Origin: Saussurea involucrata
Taxonomy: Eukaryota; Streptophyta; Magnoliopsida; Asterales; Asteraceae
Reading direction: 5' to 3'
Assembly: GCA_033807775.1 (NCBI GenBank)
Contig: JAWVWS010001017.1
Location: forward strand, 620,001 to 684,000
Length of the DNA stretch: 64,000 bases
The notes below the pieces were generated by a model. It did not search any database. It had not been told where the DNA came from and worked only from the letters and a program-made list of their open reading frames with translations. The position numbers were made by a program, and so were the translations under genes. Below are positions 35,369-46,350 of this stretch, one piece after another. Positions within the stretch are counted from its first letter, which is position 1, and each line of letters begins with the position of its first letter.

Positions 35369-37318
35369 AAGCCCGTGTTCCGGTACGTTTATTAATTAAT
35401 TTTAATTATTTAAAATGTCCACCTTTATTTGTTTTTGGTTATTGGTTTGGTGTCGAAAAGGACCAAAATGTTAGCGCATGTGTCATTTGGATGTAGATTA
35501 TGAGATAAGGTGTAGTTGAGGGGCTATTTGTGCAATTCTTGGAACTCTTTGCATGGGTCTCGGCCCATGACTGATTTCCTATCTCTCGTTTCCTTTTTCC
35601 TTGTGAATCAAGCAAACCAAACCAATCACCTAAACCCTAAGAGCCTTTTCTCTTTTCCTTGTGTTGTGCGGCCGAGAGAGAGAGAGAATCGAAGTGAGAG
35701 AGGAACGCGAGAAAGAAGAGAGAAGAGGAAGAAAGAACGCAACAGCAGCCACCCTTCGCCGCCGCTGCTGCTGTCGCCGGAGATCGCCACCACCTGCTGT
35801 CGTCGGAGGAATCGAGAGAGAGAGAGGTTTGGTTGTGGTGGTGAGACGTCGTCGTAAGGTAAGTAGCTCTCTCGTTCGTCTCGTTTCTTTTCCTTTTTCC
35901 TTTTCGTTTTCCGGCGAGACCACCACCGCCGCACGCCGTCGCTGCGGTGGCTGTGGGTGGAGGGCGGTGGCAGTGGGTGACACTCGTAGCGTAAATCCCA
36001 AACCGTTAAGCCAAACGCGAACCGTTTTATAAAGTTATCTTTTTATGCAAATTCTTAGTGTGCTGTCCAGTTTTCGTTTGACCATAACTTTTCCGTCGTA
36101 ACTCCGTTTGAGCCGAAACTGGCGCCCACGGTTCAAGTTCGGGGTCGGGCACGTTTTCTGTGTTTTAGCGGAAAACTGGTTCGGTCTCTAGCTGGGCGAA
36201 AAAGTGGTCGCAAGTTCGGTGATTCGTCATTTTATGTGTAAAATTCTGGAATCTGCCACTGTTTTGTGTAGACCATAACTTTCTGCTCGTAACTCGCTTT
36301 GAGGTGAAATTGGTGCCCAAAGTTCCCAAATCCAGTTGGGAAGGTTTTTCGTGTTTTGCCGAAAGTCTGATTAAGCCCGTAGCTAGGCTGTATTGGGCTG
36401 TTTGTGCAGGCTGGACCGAAAACTGGCAGCTTTGGTAGTCGTTCGTAATTAATTCCTAATGAATTGTAGAAAAATCGTTAGGAGGCGTATAATATGTCCT
36501 TGAAACCCTATCTCAGAGTACTTTTTAATCATGAAATAATATTGGGAATTTTCTGGGTTTAAAGGGGTCGAAACAGGTCCCGAACAGACCTGTTTGGCGA
36601 GAGCGGAAAATAGTTTTAGTGACGGTTTAAGCGTGTGTCGTGTCGTAGGATCCGGGTCTCGTATTGACACGTTTTAACATGCGTTTAGGTGCTGGGAAGT
36701 GACCGTAATTGGGAAGCTTGAAATTGTATTGTTGAGCTAAGCGCGCATTCGAGGTGAGTTCTCTCACTATAACTAATGACGGTTATTTTTACATTACGTT
36801 GTGTATGTATGTGGTAGTTCTATTTGCTTTTGATGCGGGGTTAAATAGTGGGGTGTCTAGTCGGACCTTTATTGTTGTGACTACGCGGGTGGCGTAGGAG
36901 TTCGGCGGGGCCGAGGGTCACATACGCGGGTGGCGTAGTAATTCGGTGGGACCGAAGGTTGTATACGCGGGTGGCGTATGAACCCGGGGGTGCCGGGTTG
37001 CGTTCACACGATGGTCGTGTGGTCGGTGGGACCGACGTATGCCTATTAGGTGGGTTGGGGTGAGTATGCACGTCTATGATTTGTTCGTAGACTTGTATGT
37101 TGTTTATGTGCAATTATCTGTTTATGGTGGTGTGGAAATAACTGTGTTACTTATGGTGTTGAATTCACTAAGCTTCGTGCTTACCCTTTCCCAATAGATT
37201 GTGGTTTCAGGTACGGGCGACTCCAAGGCGTGACGAGTACACACTGGCGCGCGAGGAGAGCTGGTTTGTTAGAGCTGGTGAAAAAGTTATGGCTGATTTA
37301 GTGATTTTCGTGTTCGAA
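35369..37318 (+). repeat. Element H 3' LTR, first part
   Basis: Starts TGTAAAGCCCG after the polypurine tract. Contains a GA-repeat and CCG-rich leader-like segment (35670-35960), followed by the ladder of hairpins at 36881-37036. The LTR resumes at about 42221 after F and ends at 42390. Confidence 0.65.
36881..37036 (+). repeat. Ladder of eight perfect hairpins with constant loops
   Basis: Stems CTACGC, TCGGC, TACGC, TTCGGT, ATACGC, AACCCGG, CACACGA, GTCGGT pair perfectly with their partners around loops GGGTG, GGG, GGGTG, GGG, GGGTG, GGGTG, TGG, GGG. Starts at 36881, 36902, 36923, 36942, 36963, 36981, 37005, 37022. Confidence 0.9.
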
Positions 37319-37325
37319 GTGCAGA

Positions 37326-37870
37326 ATTCGGATCATTCTTGGTGAATTCGGATCATTCTTGGTGAATTCGGATCATTCAAAGAAGAATTCGGAGTGTTCT
37401 TGGAAATACAAGTGTAGAATTCGACTCAAGAAGGATTCGAATTGATTGAATTCGAACCCAGCTAGATTCGAATTGAGGAGAATTCGAACCGTGTTAGATT
37501 CGAATTGAGGAGAATTCGAACTGTGTTAGATTCGAATTGAGTTGATTAAATTTTCCAAGTGTTGAATTCGAACCCTTAAGCATCCGAATTCATAGAACTC
37601 GAACCCTTAAGCATCCGAATTCATAGAACTCGAACCCTTAAGCATCCGAATTCATTGAATTCGAACCCTTAAGCATCCGAATTCATTGAATTCGAACCAA
37701 GTTAAGTCCGAATTGAGTGAATTCGAACCCTTCAGCATCCGAATTCATTGAATTCGAACCCTTCTTCATCCGAATTCATTGAATTCGAACCCTTATTCAT
37801 CCGAATTCATTGAATTCGAATCCTTCTTCATCCGAATTCGTTGAATTCGAACCCTTACTCATCCGAATTC
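37326..37870 (+). repeat. GAATTC/TTCGAA word array in F leader
   Basis: Three copies of a 20-bp GAATTCGGATCATTCTTGGT unit, then spaced AATTCGAA words, then about nine copies of a 31-bp unit combining CATCCGAATTCATT and GAATTCGAACCCTT. Nearly every unit has the palindromes GAATTC and TTCGAA. Confidence 0.9.
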
Positions 37871-38054
37871 TTGTGAATTTAAAAAAAAAAAAAAAAAGTT
37901 TTTTGAGAAAAAAATTTTATCCCGAAATTTTTTCTATAGTGTATTTCATACACTGTAAGAGCTTTTCAAGAAAAAATTTTATATATGTTTTTTGTGTATT
38001 TTCATACACTGTCTGCTTGATCTTCTGAACGATCAATTTCTAGCAATATTCAAA

Positions 38055-39722
38055 ATGGTTTTACAACAAGTTATTGTTAAAAGCAGTGGTGAAGATTTGA
38101 AGCAAACTCTGAAAAAAGAGATTCCTCCAATTGCAAAAGTTTTTGTTAAACCAAATGTAAAGTTACAACAAGTCATTATAACAGAAACATCTGTTAATTC
38201 ACATGTATCTGTTAAACCAAATAATGAAGTGTTGCAACAAGTCATAATAACAAAAACACCTCCAAAGCCACTTGAAAAAGCTAAGGCAAATAATGGAATT
38301 TTGCAACAAGTTATTTTATCAGAAACATCTCCTATATCAGAAACTCCTGTTAAAGATAATGCTTCAAATTCTTCAACTCCTATTTTAAATAAAGCATTGG
38401 AAGAAGAAAATGTTGATCTGAAAAGACAAATTTTAGACATTTCTTCTTCAAATGCTAAACTTACTAAAAGATTAACTGATCTTGAAGTTTATATTGCAGG
38501 TCTTGAAACAAAGAAAGACAAAGACAACTCAAGTCTGCACGATCAAATCGAGAAACTTCAAGAGAAAGTAACAACTCTTAAAAAGGAAAATGCTGATCTG
38601 AAGAGCATTGAAGACAGGAGAGAGAAGATTCTTAAAGAAAAGGAAATAATTGAACTTAATTGTATAAAACTTTCAAAACAAGTTTCTGACTTTGAGAAAG
38701 TTTTATTTTTAGAAAAAGACATGCTCGAAAAAGAAAGAGCTAAATTTGAAACTGAACGAAATTTTTTTGAGATTAAAAGTTCTGAACTTTCCATGAAAAT
38801 CTCTGAATTAGAAAATCTTTTGGAAAAGGAAAGAAAAGATTTCACGGAAAAGAAAAATCTCTTTGAAAAGGAAAGTAAAACCCTTAAAAAGAAAAATATG
38901 GAAATTTTCAAAGAGATTACTGATAAAAGAAGGTTTTTGGAAAAAGATTTTGAATCGGAACGTGTATATTTTGAAGATGTGATTCTTAATCTTACCAAAA
39001 GATTATCTGGTTTATCAGCTGATATTATGAAGGATCAGTTGATCAAATCTGATCTCCAAAAGAAATTTGATCTAATTTCTAAAGAGAAAAATGTTTTAAT
39101 AAACAAAGTCAAAGAACTTGAAGACGTCATTTTTAAATTTGATGTCTCAAAGCAGGCTAGTCATAATTCTATCTTTCAGACTCCATTTGTTGATTCAAAT
39201 GATTCTGAATGTTCTTTTAAAACTGCTTCAAGTTCAAGTTTTAAAAACATTCCTTCTAAACAATTTAAAAGATCAACAGATTTCTCAAAAGGTCAGATTC
39301 GTTCTTCTAATCTTTTCTATAATCCTCTGTTTGATAAATCGGATGATATTCTTAAGGTGCCTAAAGTTAATACTTCCAAACCTGAAGAAGTTCCAGTCTT
39401 CAAGAGGGTGAAGATGGAATGGAGAGTAAAAGGCACAACAGTTCCAAAGAAAGAAGTGCCAAAATCATCTGTATCCACATCAAATGAAAAGAAGAACAAT
39501 GCGCCAAAAGGTAAATCTTATGCTAAACCTAATCCTATTTATTCTGTAAATCATCTGATTAGGTTGGCACATAAGAAAATCTGTTGTTCTTACTGTGGAT
39601 CAAATGATTTTGTGCATAAAGATTATACTTCTTATTGGTATGGTTCTTACAGTATTCCTTGTAAGAAATCTACACCTAACCCACTAGGACCCAAGTGCCA
39701 TTGGGTACCAAAATCTGCTTAA
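38055..39722 (+). CDS. Gag C-half protein of element F (intact, 555 codons)
   Basis: ATG 38055 (MVLQQVIVK) is chosen; the frame is open upstream to about 37992 but without an ATG. The N-terminus has four spaced LQQVI repeats (residues ~3-95). A Lys/Glu heptad coiled coil spans about 120-360. The family tail follows: IRSSNLFYNP, MEWRVKGTT, YSVNHLIRLA, CCSYCGSNDF, YWYGSYSIP, WVPKSA, TAA. There is no capsid domain, CCHC knuckle or enzyme. It corresponds to the C-terminal part of J's Gag (60000-61335). An intact ORF beside dead relatives suggests recent selection. Inferred role: structural Gag-like protein, partner unknown. Confidence 0.85.
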   Translation: MVLQQVIVKSSGEDLKQTLKKEIPPIAKVFVKPNVKLQQVIITETSVNSHVSVKPNNEVLQQVIITKTPPKPLEKAKANNGILQQVILSETSPISETPVKDNASNSSTPILNKALEEENVDLKRQILDISSSNAKLTKRLTDLEVYIAGLETKKDKDNSSLHDQIEKLQEKVTTLKKENADLKSIEDRREKILKEKEIIELNCIKLSKQVSDFEKVLFLEKDMLEKERAKFETERNFFEIKSSELSMKISELENLLEKERKDFTEKKNLFEKESKTLKKKNMEIFKEITDKRRFLEKDFESERVYFEDVILNLTKRLSGLSADIMKDQLIKSDLQKKFDLISKEKNVLINKVKELEDVIFKFDVSKQASHNSIFQTPFVDSNDSECSFKTASSSSFKNIPSKQFKRSTDFSKGQIRSSNLFYNPLFDKSDDILKVPKVNTSKPEEVPVFKRVKMEWRVKGTTVPKKEVPKSSVSTSNEKKNNAPKGKSYAKPNPIYSVNHLIRLAHKKICCSYCGSNDFVHKDYTSYWYGSYSIPCKKSTPNPLGPKCHWVPKSA

Positions 39723-41968
39723 TCTGTTTTGCAGGTTCATCATGTGTTGTACTGATTTGTAAATACATACCACACACATGTCTGAAAACAGAAGAGAAGC
39801 GGTGGATTTGTTTTTTTAAAGAATATTTGTACCATTAAGGGGGAGACAAAGAAATATGGCTTTTGAACATATCAGTTCAAAACCCGTGCTTCAACGACAA
39901 TGGCTTCTGAACAATTCAGTTCAGGACCCGTACTTCAACGACTAAGACTTCTAAACAAATCAGTTTAGAACTCACACTTCTCAGGTGATATCCTTAACTG
40001 TTACATCTTTCTGTTTCAAGGAACGTGGCAAAAGGTAACATTGGATTATATTTGTTTCTACTGATTTGAAAACTTGAATCTTTACAAATTTAATTCAATG
40101 AGATGCAATTTTCAATTTTCATTCAATGAATTAAATGCGTGCTAAAAGATGTTTTTTTTCAAGAATCTTTGTATTATCTGAGTTAGATTTGCTTCAACTT
40201 TCACCTCTGAAATAAATCGAAAGGTAAGCAAAACATGAATGAAATTATGCTGAATGCTCAAAGATATGTGAATCTGGACTTATATAGAATATAATGCTCA
40301 AAAAGCCTATTTATCAGAATGATGAATGGAAACGAAAATATGGGGGAAGCACTATGATTAAGAACCAAGTGATTGAGATATCATTCATATTTTGTGATGA
40401 AAATTCGAACTTATATAGAATATCATTTAGTTTGAAAGTTTGTGCCTGTGGCCTTTCTGGTTTGGGAGAGTAAGTCCTAAGGGGTGCTCGACACCTAGTC
40501 CCTAAGATCAACTGGTCTGGGATCGGCTGACCCAAATCCTGCAATAGAACCAGATAGAAAGCCATGTTCTACTGGTACAAATGGGTTTAAGATATATCGA
40601 TGTGGCCTTTCTGGTTTGGGAAATTAAGTTCTAAGGGGTGCTCGTCACCTAGCACCTAAGGCCAACTGGTCTGGGATCTGCTAACCCAAATCCTGCTATA
40701 GAACCAGATAGAAAGTCATGTTTAACGGTGTATCTTATTCTTACTAAACTTTTTGATCAAAAGATGCCAATGAGCACAAAATCAAAAGATGCCAATGAGC
40801 ACAAAATCAAAAGATTCAAATGTGCACAATATTAAAAGATGCCAAAGAGCACACATATCTTGAAACTTGGGAAAATACAAAGTCGCGATAAACCCGTAAA
40901 TTTGTGAAAATTCTGATTTTGGACAAATAGTGTGAGTAGAGCAAAGTATTCTTATATGTTTTAGAATTGCATATGCTTGATGCTAATCATATGTCGCATG
41001 TTAGCACACCAAATAGATTTAATAAAGGGGTTGAAACTGAACATTTTTAACTTGATATGCGATGACTTGTCCTTGAATCCAATCACATGCATTTGATTTC
41101 ATTTGATTGAAAAATCTGTTAAATTTCATTAAGTTGAATTTCTTTTATAAAGTTTTCAAATGATCAAATGTTTGTAGTTATAAAATAAAATTCAATGAAT
41201 GTTATTTTCCTTGTGTAAATTTGTTTTAAAATTTGTGCTACAATTTCAAATACTGTACGTTATTGAAATATATGCATACTTTCAGGGGGAGAAAATAAAT
41301 TGCTCCAGAATTCTTATTTTGAGGGGGAGCAAGGTTATTCTGTAAGGAGGAGATTGTTAGCAATACTCAAAGACACGACTGAAATTGAAAATGGTTTTCG
41401 ATGCTCACCATCATCGAAAAAGGGGGAGAAAAGTTTAATTTCAATTTCATGTCAAAGAATTTTCAAATCAAAGATATTTCAAGTCAATGATTCGTGAACA
41501 AAGACTGAAGATCAGGGGAGAAGGATCATGTGAAGTCCAAATGTTGCTGAATTTGGTTATCTTAGTTCTGAGTGGTTATCGGAATGCGCTTACACCTAAA
41601 AGTTCAACAATGTGGATGGTTTCACATCTTTCTGATCCAAACTCTAATCGTTTCTTATTTATCTTGTTCCGAATTGATGGTTCTATATAAAGATGAAATC
41701 CATGTTCAAGACTTGAAGACAATCTGTTGAAGATTGTATTGAAGAAGGTTGATTTTTCAAAGAAAAAGACAATGACTTTTCATGTTTGTCTGAAGATTCT
41801 TCAAAGCTGAGTTCTTAAAGAGTGTCAAAGCATATAGTTCGCCGTGAACTAGTGGAGATAAAGCTACTTGAAGATAGTTTGATAAAGTGTCTGTTGAAGA
41901 AGATTGACTTTACAAAGAGCTGAAGACTGCTGTCAAATTTTTTAAATCTTGAATCCAAAGGGGGAGAT
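39723..41968 (+). other. Element F 3' UTR, structured
   Basis: Begins TCTGTTTTGCAGG. Holds three co-varying hairpins (39857-39992), a ~155-bp tandem duplication (40440-40725), four copies of a 25-bp AAAAGATGCCAATGAGCAC unit (40758-40853), and polypurine motifs near 41284, 41323, 41346, 41422, 41510 and 41960. 39860-41350 closely matches 53812-55285 in I. Confidence 0.8.
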
Positions 41969-42220
41969 TGTTAGAGCATTATTGTATTCAAGATTTACTG
42001 TAAAGTCAATGTACTGTATGAGTCTATACAGTATTGTGAATGCCTTTATACCTTGTATGTCATGGGTATAAATAGGCTTGTCTAGTTCATTTGGTAAAAG
42101 CTTTAGTAATCTTTTAGAAACCTTTTGTAATCCTTTGAGCTCAATACATGGATGACATATTTGCTCTCTAGATTCTCTCTCACTACATTCATATCTTATT
42201 GCTAGAGATTTGGGATTTCA
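41969..42220 (+). repeat. Element F 3' LTR
   Basis: Starts TGTTAGAGCA after AAAGGGGGAGAT; the end is placed at TTTCA (42220) because an LTR should end CA. Includes the 8-bp inverted repeat TACTGTAT/ATACAGTA and, further down, TATAAATAGG. The right edge is uncertain by about 15 bp. Confidence 0.7.
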
Positions 42221-42395
42221 CATGGTTGTTTTACGGTTTTTAATAATTAAACGTTTAATTCCGCTGGTTTTTATTATGAAAATATTAATTATGAGTTTGC
42301 AAACGAAACGTTGGGATCATTTAATGAGTTGTTATAAATGAAATGTTTATTTAAAAATTTAAATTTGCTTGTAATTTTTGGGACGTTACACACCT

Positions 42396-45300
42396 GGACA
42401 CGACCTTGTTCAGGCCCCAACCACTTCAACGAGTGCTCCTGGACATTCTTACGAATCACCCTCTCCGTGAGGCCCTTACCAGCACAGCCGACGTCCCAGT
42501 TCTGTATGTTCTACAGGTATGGCTCACCGCCCGAGTCGTCACCGCCGGTAACTCGCAGTCGATCACCGCTCAGATCGATAACCAACCTTTCATTCTCACA
42601 CCGGACTCAATCCGCCGCCTTCTGTCTCTTCCGGAAGCCACCGCCAACAATCATGAACGGTACGATCCTGCCGTCAATGATGATACGCTTTACGCTCAAA
42701 TTCGCGCACTTGGATACAATCATGACCTAAACCGGCCATCCGCTTTCAATCGCAAGTACGTCGCTCCGATATGGTACACACTCTTTACAATCCTAAACCG
42801 CTGCCTTTCATCGAGATGGAGAGGCATTGATCAGTGCACCGGCGACTTCCTGCGCCTAGTTCATGCTGTGTGCTACAACCGCCACATAGACTTTGTGATG
42901 ATTATCTGGAGGGAGCTCGTCGCGGCAATTCACCAAATCGGAGGTTCCAAACAGAAGAAATTTCTTCCGTATCCGCGTTTCCTTTCGCTGGATGTGCGTC
43001 AACACATGGACGCGAATCCTGCCATTCCTCGCCGCCTGAACCATCCGGTATGTCCCCATCACCACTTACAATTCATGGTTATCCGCAATCCATCTGATGC
43101 GGTAGCAATGCCCATCCCTGAACCACTACTAGCCATCGCCGATCCCACTGCACCAGGGGTAGTAGCATATAGGGAAGCGTTAGGTAATCCCATGGTCCAG
43201 CCAGCGCCGGAGGGACCTGCCCAGGGACTTAGACCCGAGAGACGTGAGGGTCCGAGAGTGAGAGGTGGAAGGGCCCGACAAGCAGGTGCTGTCGGGCGGG
43301 GAACGTTAGTTGTGAGAGAAAGCGGAACGAGAGTAGGTGGTGCAGTGGAATCGCAACCCGGTTCCAGCTCAGCCCCAGCCGGTCCATCCTCTAGACCGAT
43401 ACTACATCACTCGACCGAGCCGTATATCACCGAACCCCCCTCACCATCTCACAATGTTGAAGACGTGGAATCTGACTCCACGGACTCCGATACCGTCCGA
43501 AACATACACCTGAGACAAATACATCTCGGTATCGGATCCAACCCTGATTTTACCGTTGGAATCCCACTTGACTCACCTCCACATACTGGAACCGAACCCA
43601 TTAGGACATCTGAGGGAGAACAAGTAGAGGGGTTAGGACATGCGAGCCGGAGAGAACTGCGTTCAAAGTTGAACCAGGAAAGATTGAGCCGTAAAGATAA
43701 CGAGGCTCCTGAGCGACCCCAAACGAGCGATATCCGGGTAGCCATATCTACTACACCGTCTCATCTGTTGGGACGGGGTATTGAAGAAGACTCCGTGGAC
43801 CCAGCGGAGCAATTGCACGACCCCCCGTCCACTCATCCGTCTCACGACAGACGGATGTTTCAATATTACACGGGGAACAAGCACAACTTCCACCGGCCTC
43901 TTATTCGGAGAGCGTTGGTGTTGAAATAAGAGACCAGCAGCCCCCGGTCGCGCCTTCATTTCGTGTACCATCGAGTCTAGCGCCTTTCGATATTGAACAT
44001 TATTCGGCTAGGACACTCGAAGCTGAGCAACACCAAGTCGAGACTCTTCGTGACTCGACCGGAACCACCGTAGTGTCTTCACCTCTTGGTGAAACACAAG
44101 GATCGGCGGGAAATCCTACCACAGCTAACATCACACCAACTGTGAACGTAGGTGGCTCTACCCCTGTGGTAGACGCCTCAACGGGTAACCTAAGTGGTCC
44201 CGGAGTTATTCACCCCGACTTTGTGTCGCAAGGGTCCCTGGACAGCACCCTCAAGGCTGTCCGCGAGGCACTGGAACAGCTTGTCACCGCCGAGATCGCC
44301 AAAGCCATCAAGGGCAAAGCAAAGATCGTTGAAGCCGAAACCGCACCACCACATCCACCGACATTTGCTCAACCTATCTATTCGGTGGATACATTAAAGA
44401 CGATGCTATTGGCCCAACTGCTCCAGGAATCAGATACAACCGCCTCGACCGAAGCAGACCTGATCTCCGTTCTTCGATCCCAGGTCACTGCTCCATGTTC
44501 ATCTATCACATCCTGCCTTGACTCCATTGACTCGACCCTCAGCGACTACAACAAAGCGCTTGCCACGCTGTCTGAGAGGGTCCGCTCACTAGAAGACAAT
44601 TGTAAGAGTCAAGCCGCCGGTCTCAAACGCAAGCACGATGACCCGGATGATCCTGATCACCGTGAGGGGGAGAAGCGTCTACGCCAAACCGAGACCGCCC
44701 AGATCGTGACTGCCGAAATGACATCTGTGGTCCAACAGGAAGCCCCAACTGAGGCAGCTTCAACAGAAACACCCGAAGCCGAGTTGCCATTAGCACAGAT
44801 GGTCATCGACATGGATATTTCAGATGAAGAAGACCCGACGGTTGAAAAGCCCGAGGGTACAACATAGGAATTGGTCGCACAAGAACCATCAGACATGCCG
44901 ACGCTCACCATGATTGATCCTGCATGTGAAACCAACCCGGAAACCGAAGACGCGTGGTACGAAAAAGCTGCCAGAGCCGTAAACTTCGAGGTAAACTTGG
45001 TGTTTCCCACTGATGAAGACGACAACGTTGATTACGACCAGTTTCTGCTTCATAATTTCTATGGTACGCCTCCCGTTCACTCGACTCAACCCACTACGAC
45101 TACAGATCAACCCGAAAGCTCAAATGCAGAAATCCCGACATCTCCTCAGCAAACGACAGCTCCTGATCTTCCTCCCCCTCCTCAGCAACAAAATCGTTGG
45201 GAGAAGATCAAGGTTCTCATTCCTTATCTGGAGGAATCTCTGAAGAAGCTGTTTGTACAGAGAATTCGCCCGATCGAGCCAACCTTCTGCCTTGGCATCT

Positions 45301-46076
45301 ACAGTCCTGAACCGGCACGTCAACTCCGATATGTAGAAGCCATGAAGCGGTGTCTTCCTAGAGACCAGGTTCGAACTAAGCATAAGATCTCAGAAGTGCT
45401 AAAGATTCAGTCAAACCGAATAATGAAGATCGTCTTTCCCGTATTCACTGTTCGACGTGAAGACGGAAAGAATGGATTTTTTCTGAAGCTGACTTTAAGC
45501 ATCTCCATCCGTTCGACCTCCTGGTTATTCTGAGAGACCTTCGCACCAGAACCATCCGACCGCTTACTGTAACAAAGGCACTAGAAGCAGTCGTCGATTC
45601 CTTGTCCGTTCTATCATGATGTCTTATCTGACAGACTTCCAAATGGCTATCGAGAACCGAGCAAAGAAGGTAAACCTGATCAAACCGAATCTGAAAGCTC
45701 CTGAACTAGCGATGTATCCCGAGAACGCCATGCTGCTTCAACCAGAATTTGGGATCGTCTTCCTCAACGCTCAGAAAGAAAAGAGGTTTATGAGGTTCAG
45801 TCAGGTAGATCGATTTTGCGACGGCACACTGCGCAAAGTTCAAGAAGCTCTTCGGAAGATCATGAAACATGAATCCAAAAATCCAAAGGTATCCTATTTA
45901 CCAAATCTGAATGAAAGAACTGCTCAGACTGCGTTGGATATGGTTGAAGAACGTCTCAACTACCGCCGCGCCATCAGATTCTTCAAGGTTCATTTCGCGC
46001 TCCGCAAACGTTACGTCTACAACTGGAAAGAGCTCCAGCGCGAACTCGAACTTCAAATCAAAGGGGGAGATTGTTA
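42396..46076 (+). pseudogene. Element G ORF3, main part
   Basis: Resumes at LDTTLFRPQ after H and keeps the ORF3 N-domain: PIWYTLFTILNRCLSS, RGIDQCTGDFLRL, KKFLPYPRFLSLDVRQHMD, NPAIPRR, RNPSDAVAMPIPE. Then Pro/Ser-rich and acidic linkers, DHREGEKR, and a helical C-domain (45100-46076) with LEESLKKLFVQR, HFALRKRY and QIKGGDC. The last codons run through the polypurine tract and the stop TAG lies in the first bases of the LTR. Breaks: a small deletion with frameshift near 43860, TAG at 44865-44867, a frameshift near 45480. No signal peptide or membrane helix seen; function unknown. Confidence 0.85.
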
Positions 46077-46350
46077 GGGTAAAATATGTGTTGATTTAAA
46101 GTTCAAGGGTTAATTTGTAATAGATTAAACTTAGTCCATTGTGAACGGGCCGTGGGCTTGTTACCACGGGCCCAGTGTATATAAAGTGCAATTAGCTTAG
46201 AAAATTAGCTAGTTGTCTCATTTAGCTTTTCTGCTTTACACTGTAATTCTCTCTATATCAATAGCTAAGTGGGCAGCCTTTGTGAATCATATCAACTGTT
46301 CTTATTTGTTTTTTCACAAACATAATTGTTGCACGGATCTGGATTCTACA
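46072..46350 (+). repeat. Element G 3' LTR
   Basis: 279 bp, TGTTAGGGTA...GATTCTACA. TATA box TATATAAA at 46178-46185 directly after the inverted repeat GGGCCGTGG/CCACGGGCCC at 46147-46173. K's LTR (46857-47137) is its diverged inverted counterpart. Confidence 0.88.

Larger units (their letters stand above)
37319..42220 (+). mobile_element. Element F: gag-only Sirevirus-type element
   Basis: Inserted in H's 3' LTR. Leader word array, intact Gag C-half ORF, long structured 3' UTR, polypurine tract AAAGGGGGAGAT and 3' LTR 41969 to about 42220. No 5' LTR or primer site is found, so F is 5' truncated or rearranged; the left edge (about 37310-37330) is approximate. No pol. Confidence 0.75.
31967..42390 (+). 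mobile_element. Element H: coding-free LTR element (gypsy-like), hosting F
   Basis: Flanked by exact CACCT duplications (31962-31966, 42391-42395) that restore G's ORF3. Outer ends TGTAACACC and GGGACGTTACA. A polypurine tract GCGGGGGAGAG at about 35357-35367 precedes TGTAAAGCCCG at 35369, taken as the 3' LTR start; this LTR runs to about 37318, is split by F and ends at 42390. No gag or pol residues. Gypsy assignment rests only on LTR style and polypurine context. Confidence 0.75.
29798..46350 (+). mobile_element. Element G: 5'-truncated Sirevirus with ORF3, hosting H and F
   Basis: Plus strand: RNase H tail, leader, ORF3, polypurine tract, 3' LTR (46072-46350). Gag, protease, integrase and RT are absent on the left, where G abuts E. 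ORF3 is split by H (TSD CACCT). The coding DNA is clearly GC-richer than its surroundings. Same family as K. Confidence 0.85.

Noticed and set aside
35516..36032. Open frames on both strands with Arg/Glu-rich translations
   Set aside because: They come from GA-repeat and CCG-rich sequence in H's LTR; no domain, and frames are open on both strands as expected for low complexity.
41340..41360. GGAGGAGATTGTTAG as an extra LTR start in F
   Set aside because: It mimics a polypurine/LTR junction, but the following sequence does not match F's LTR and aligns with internal 3' UTR of E and I.
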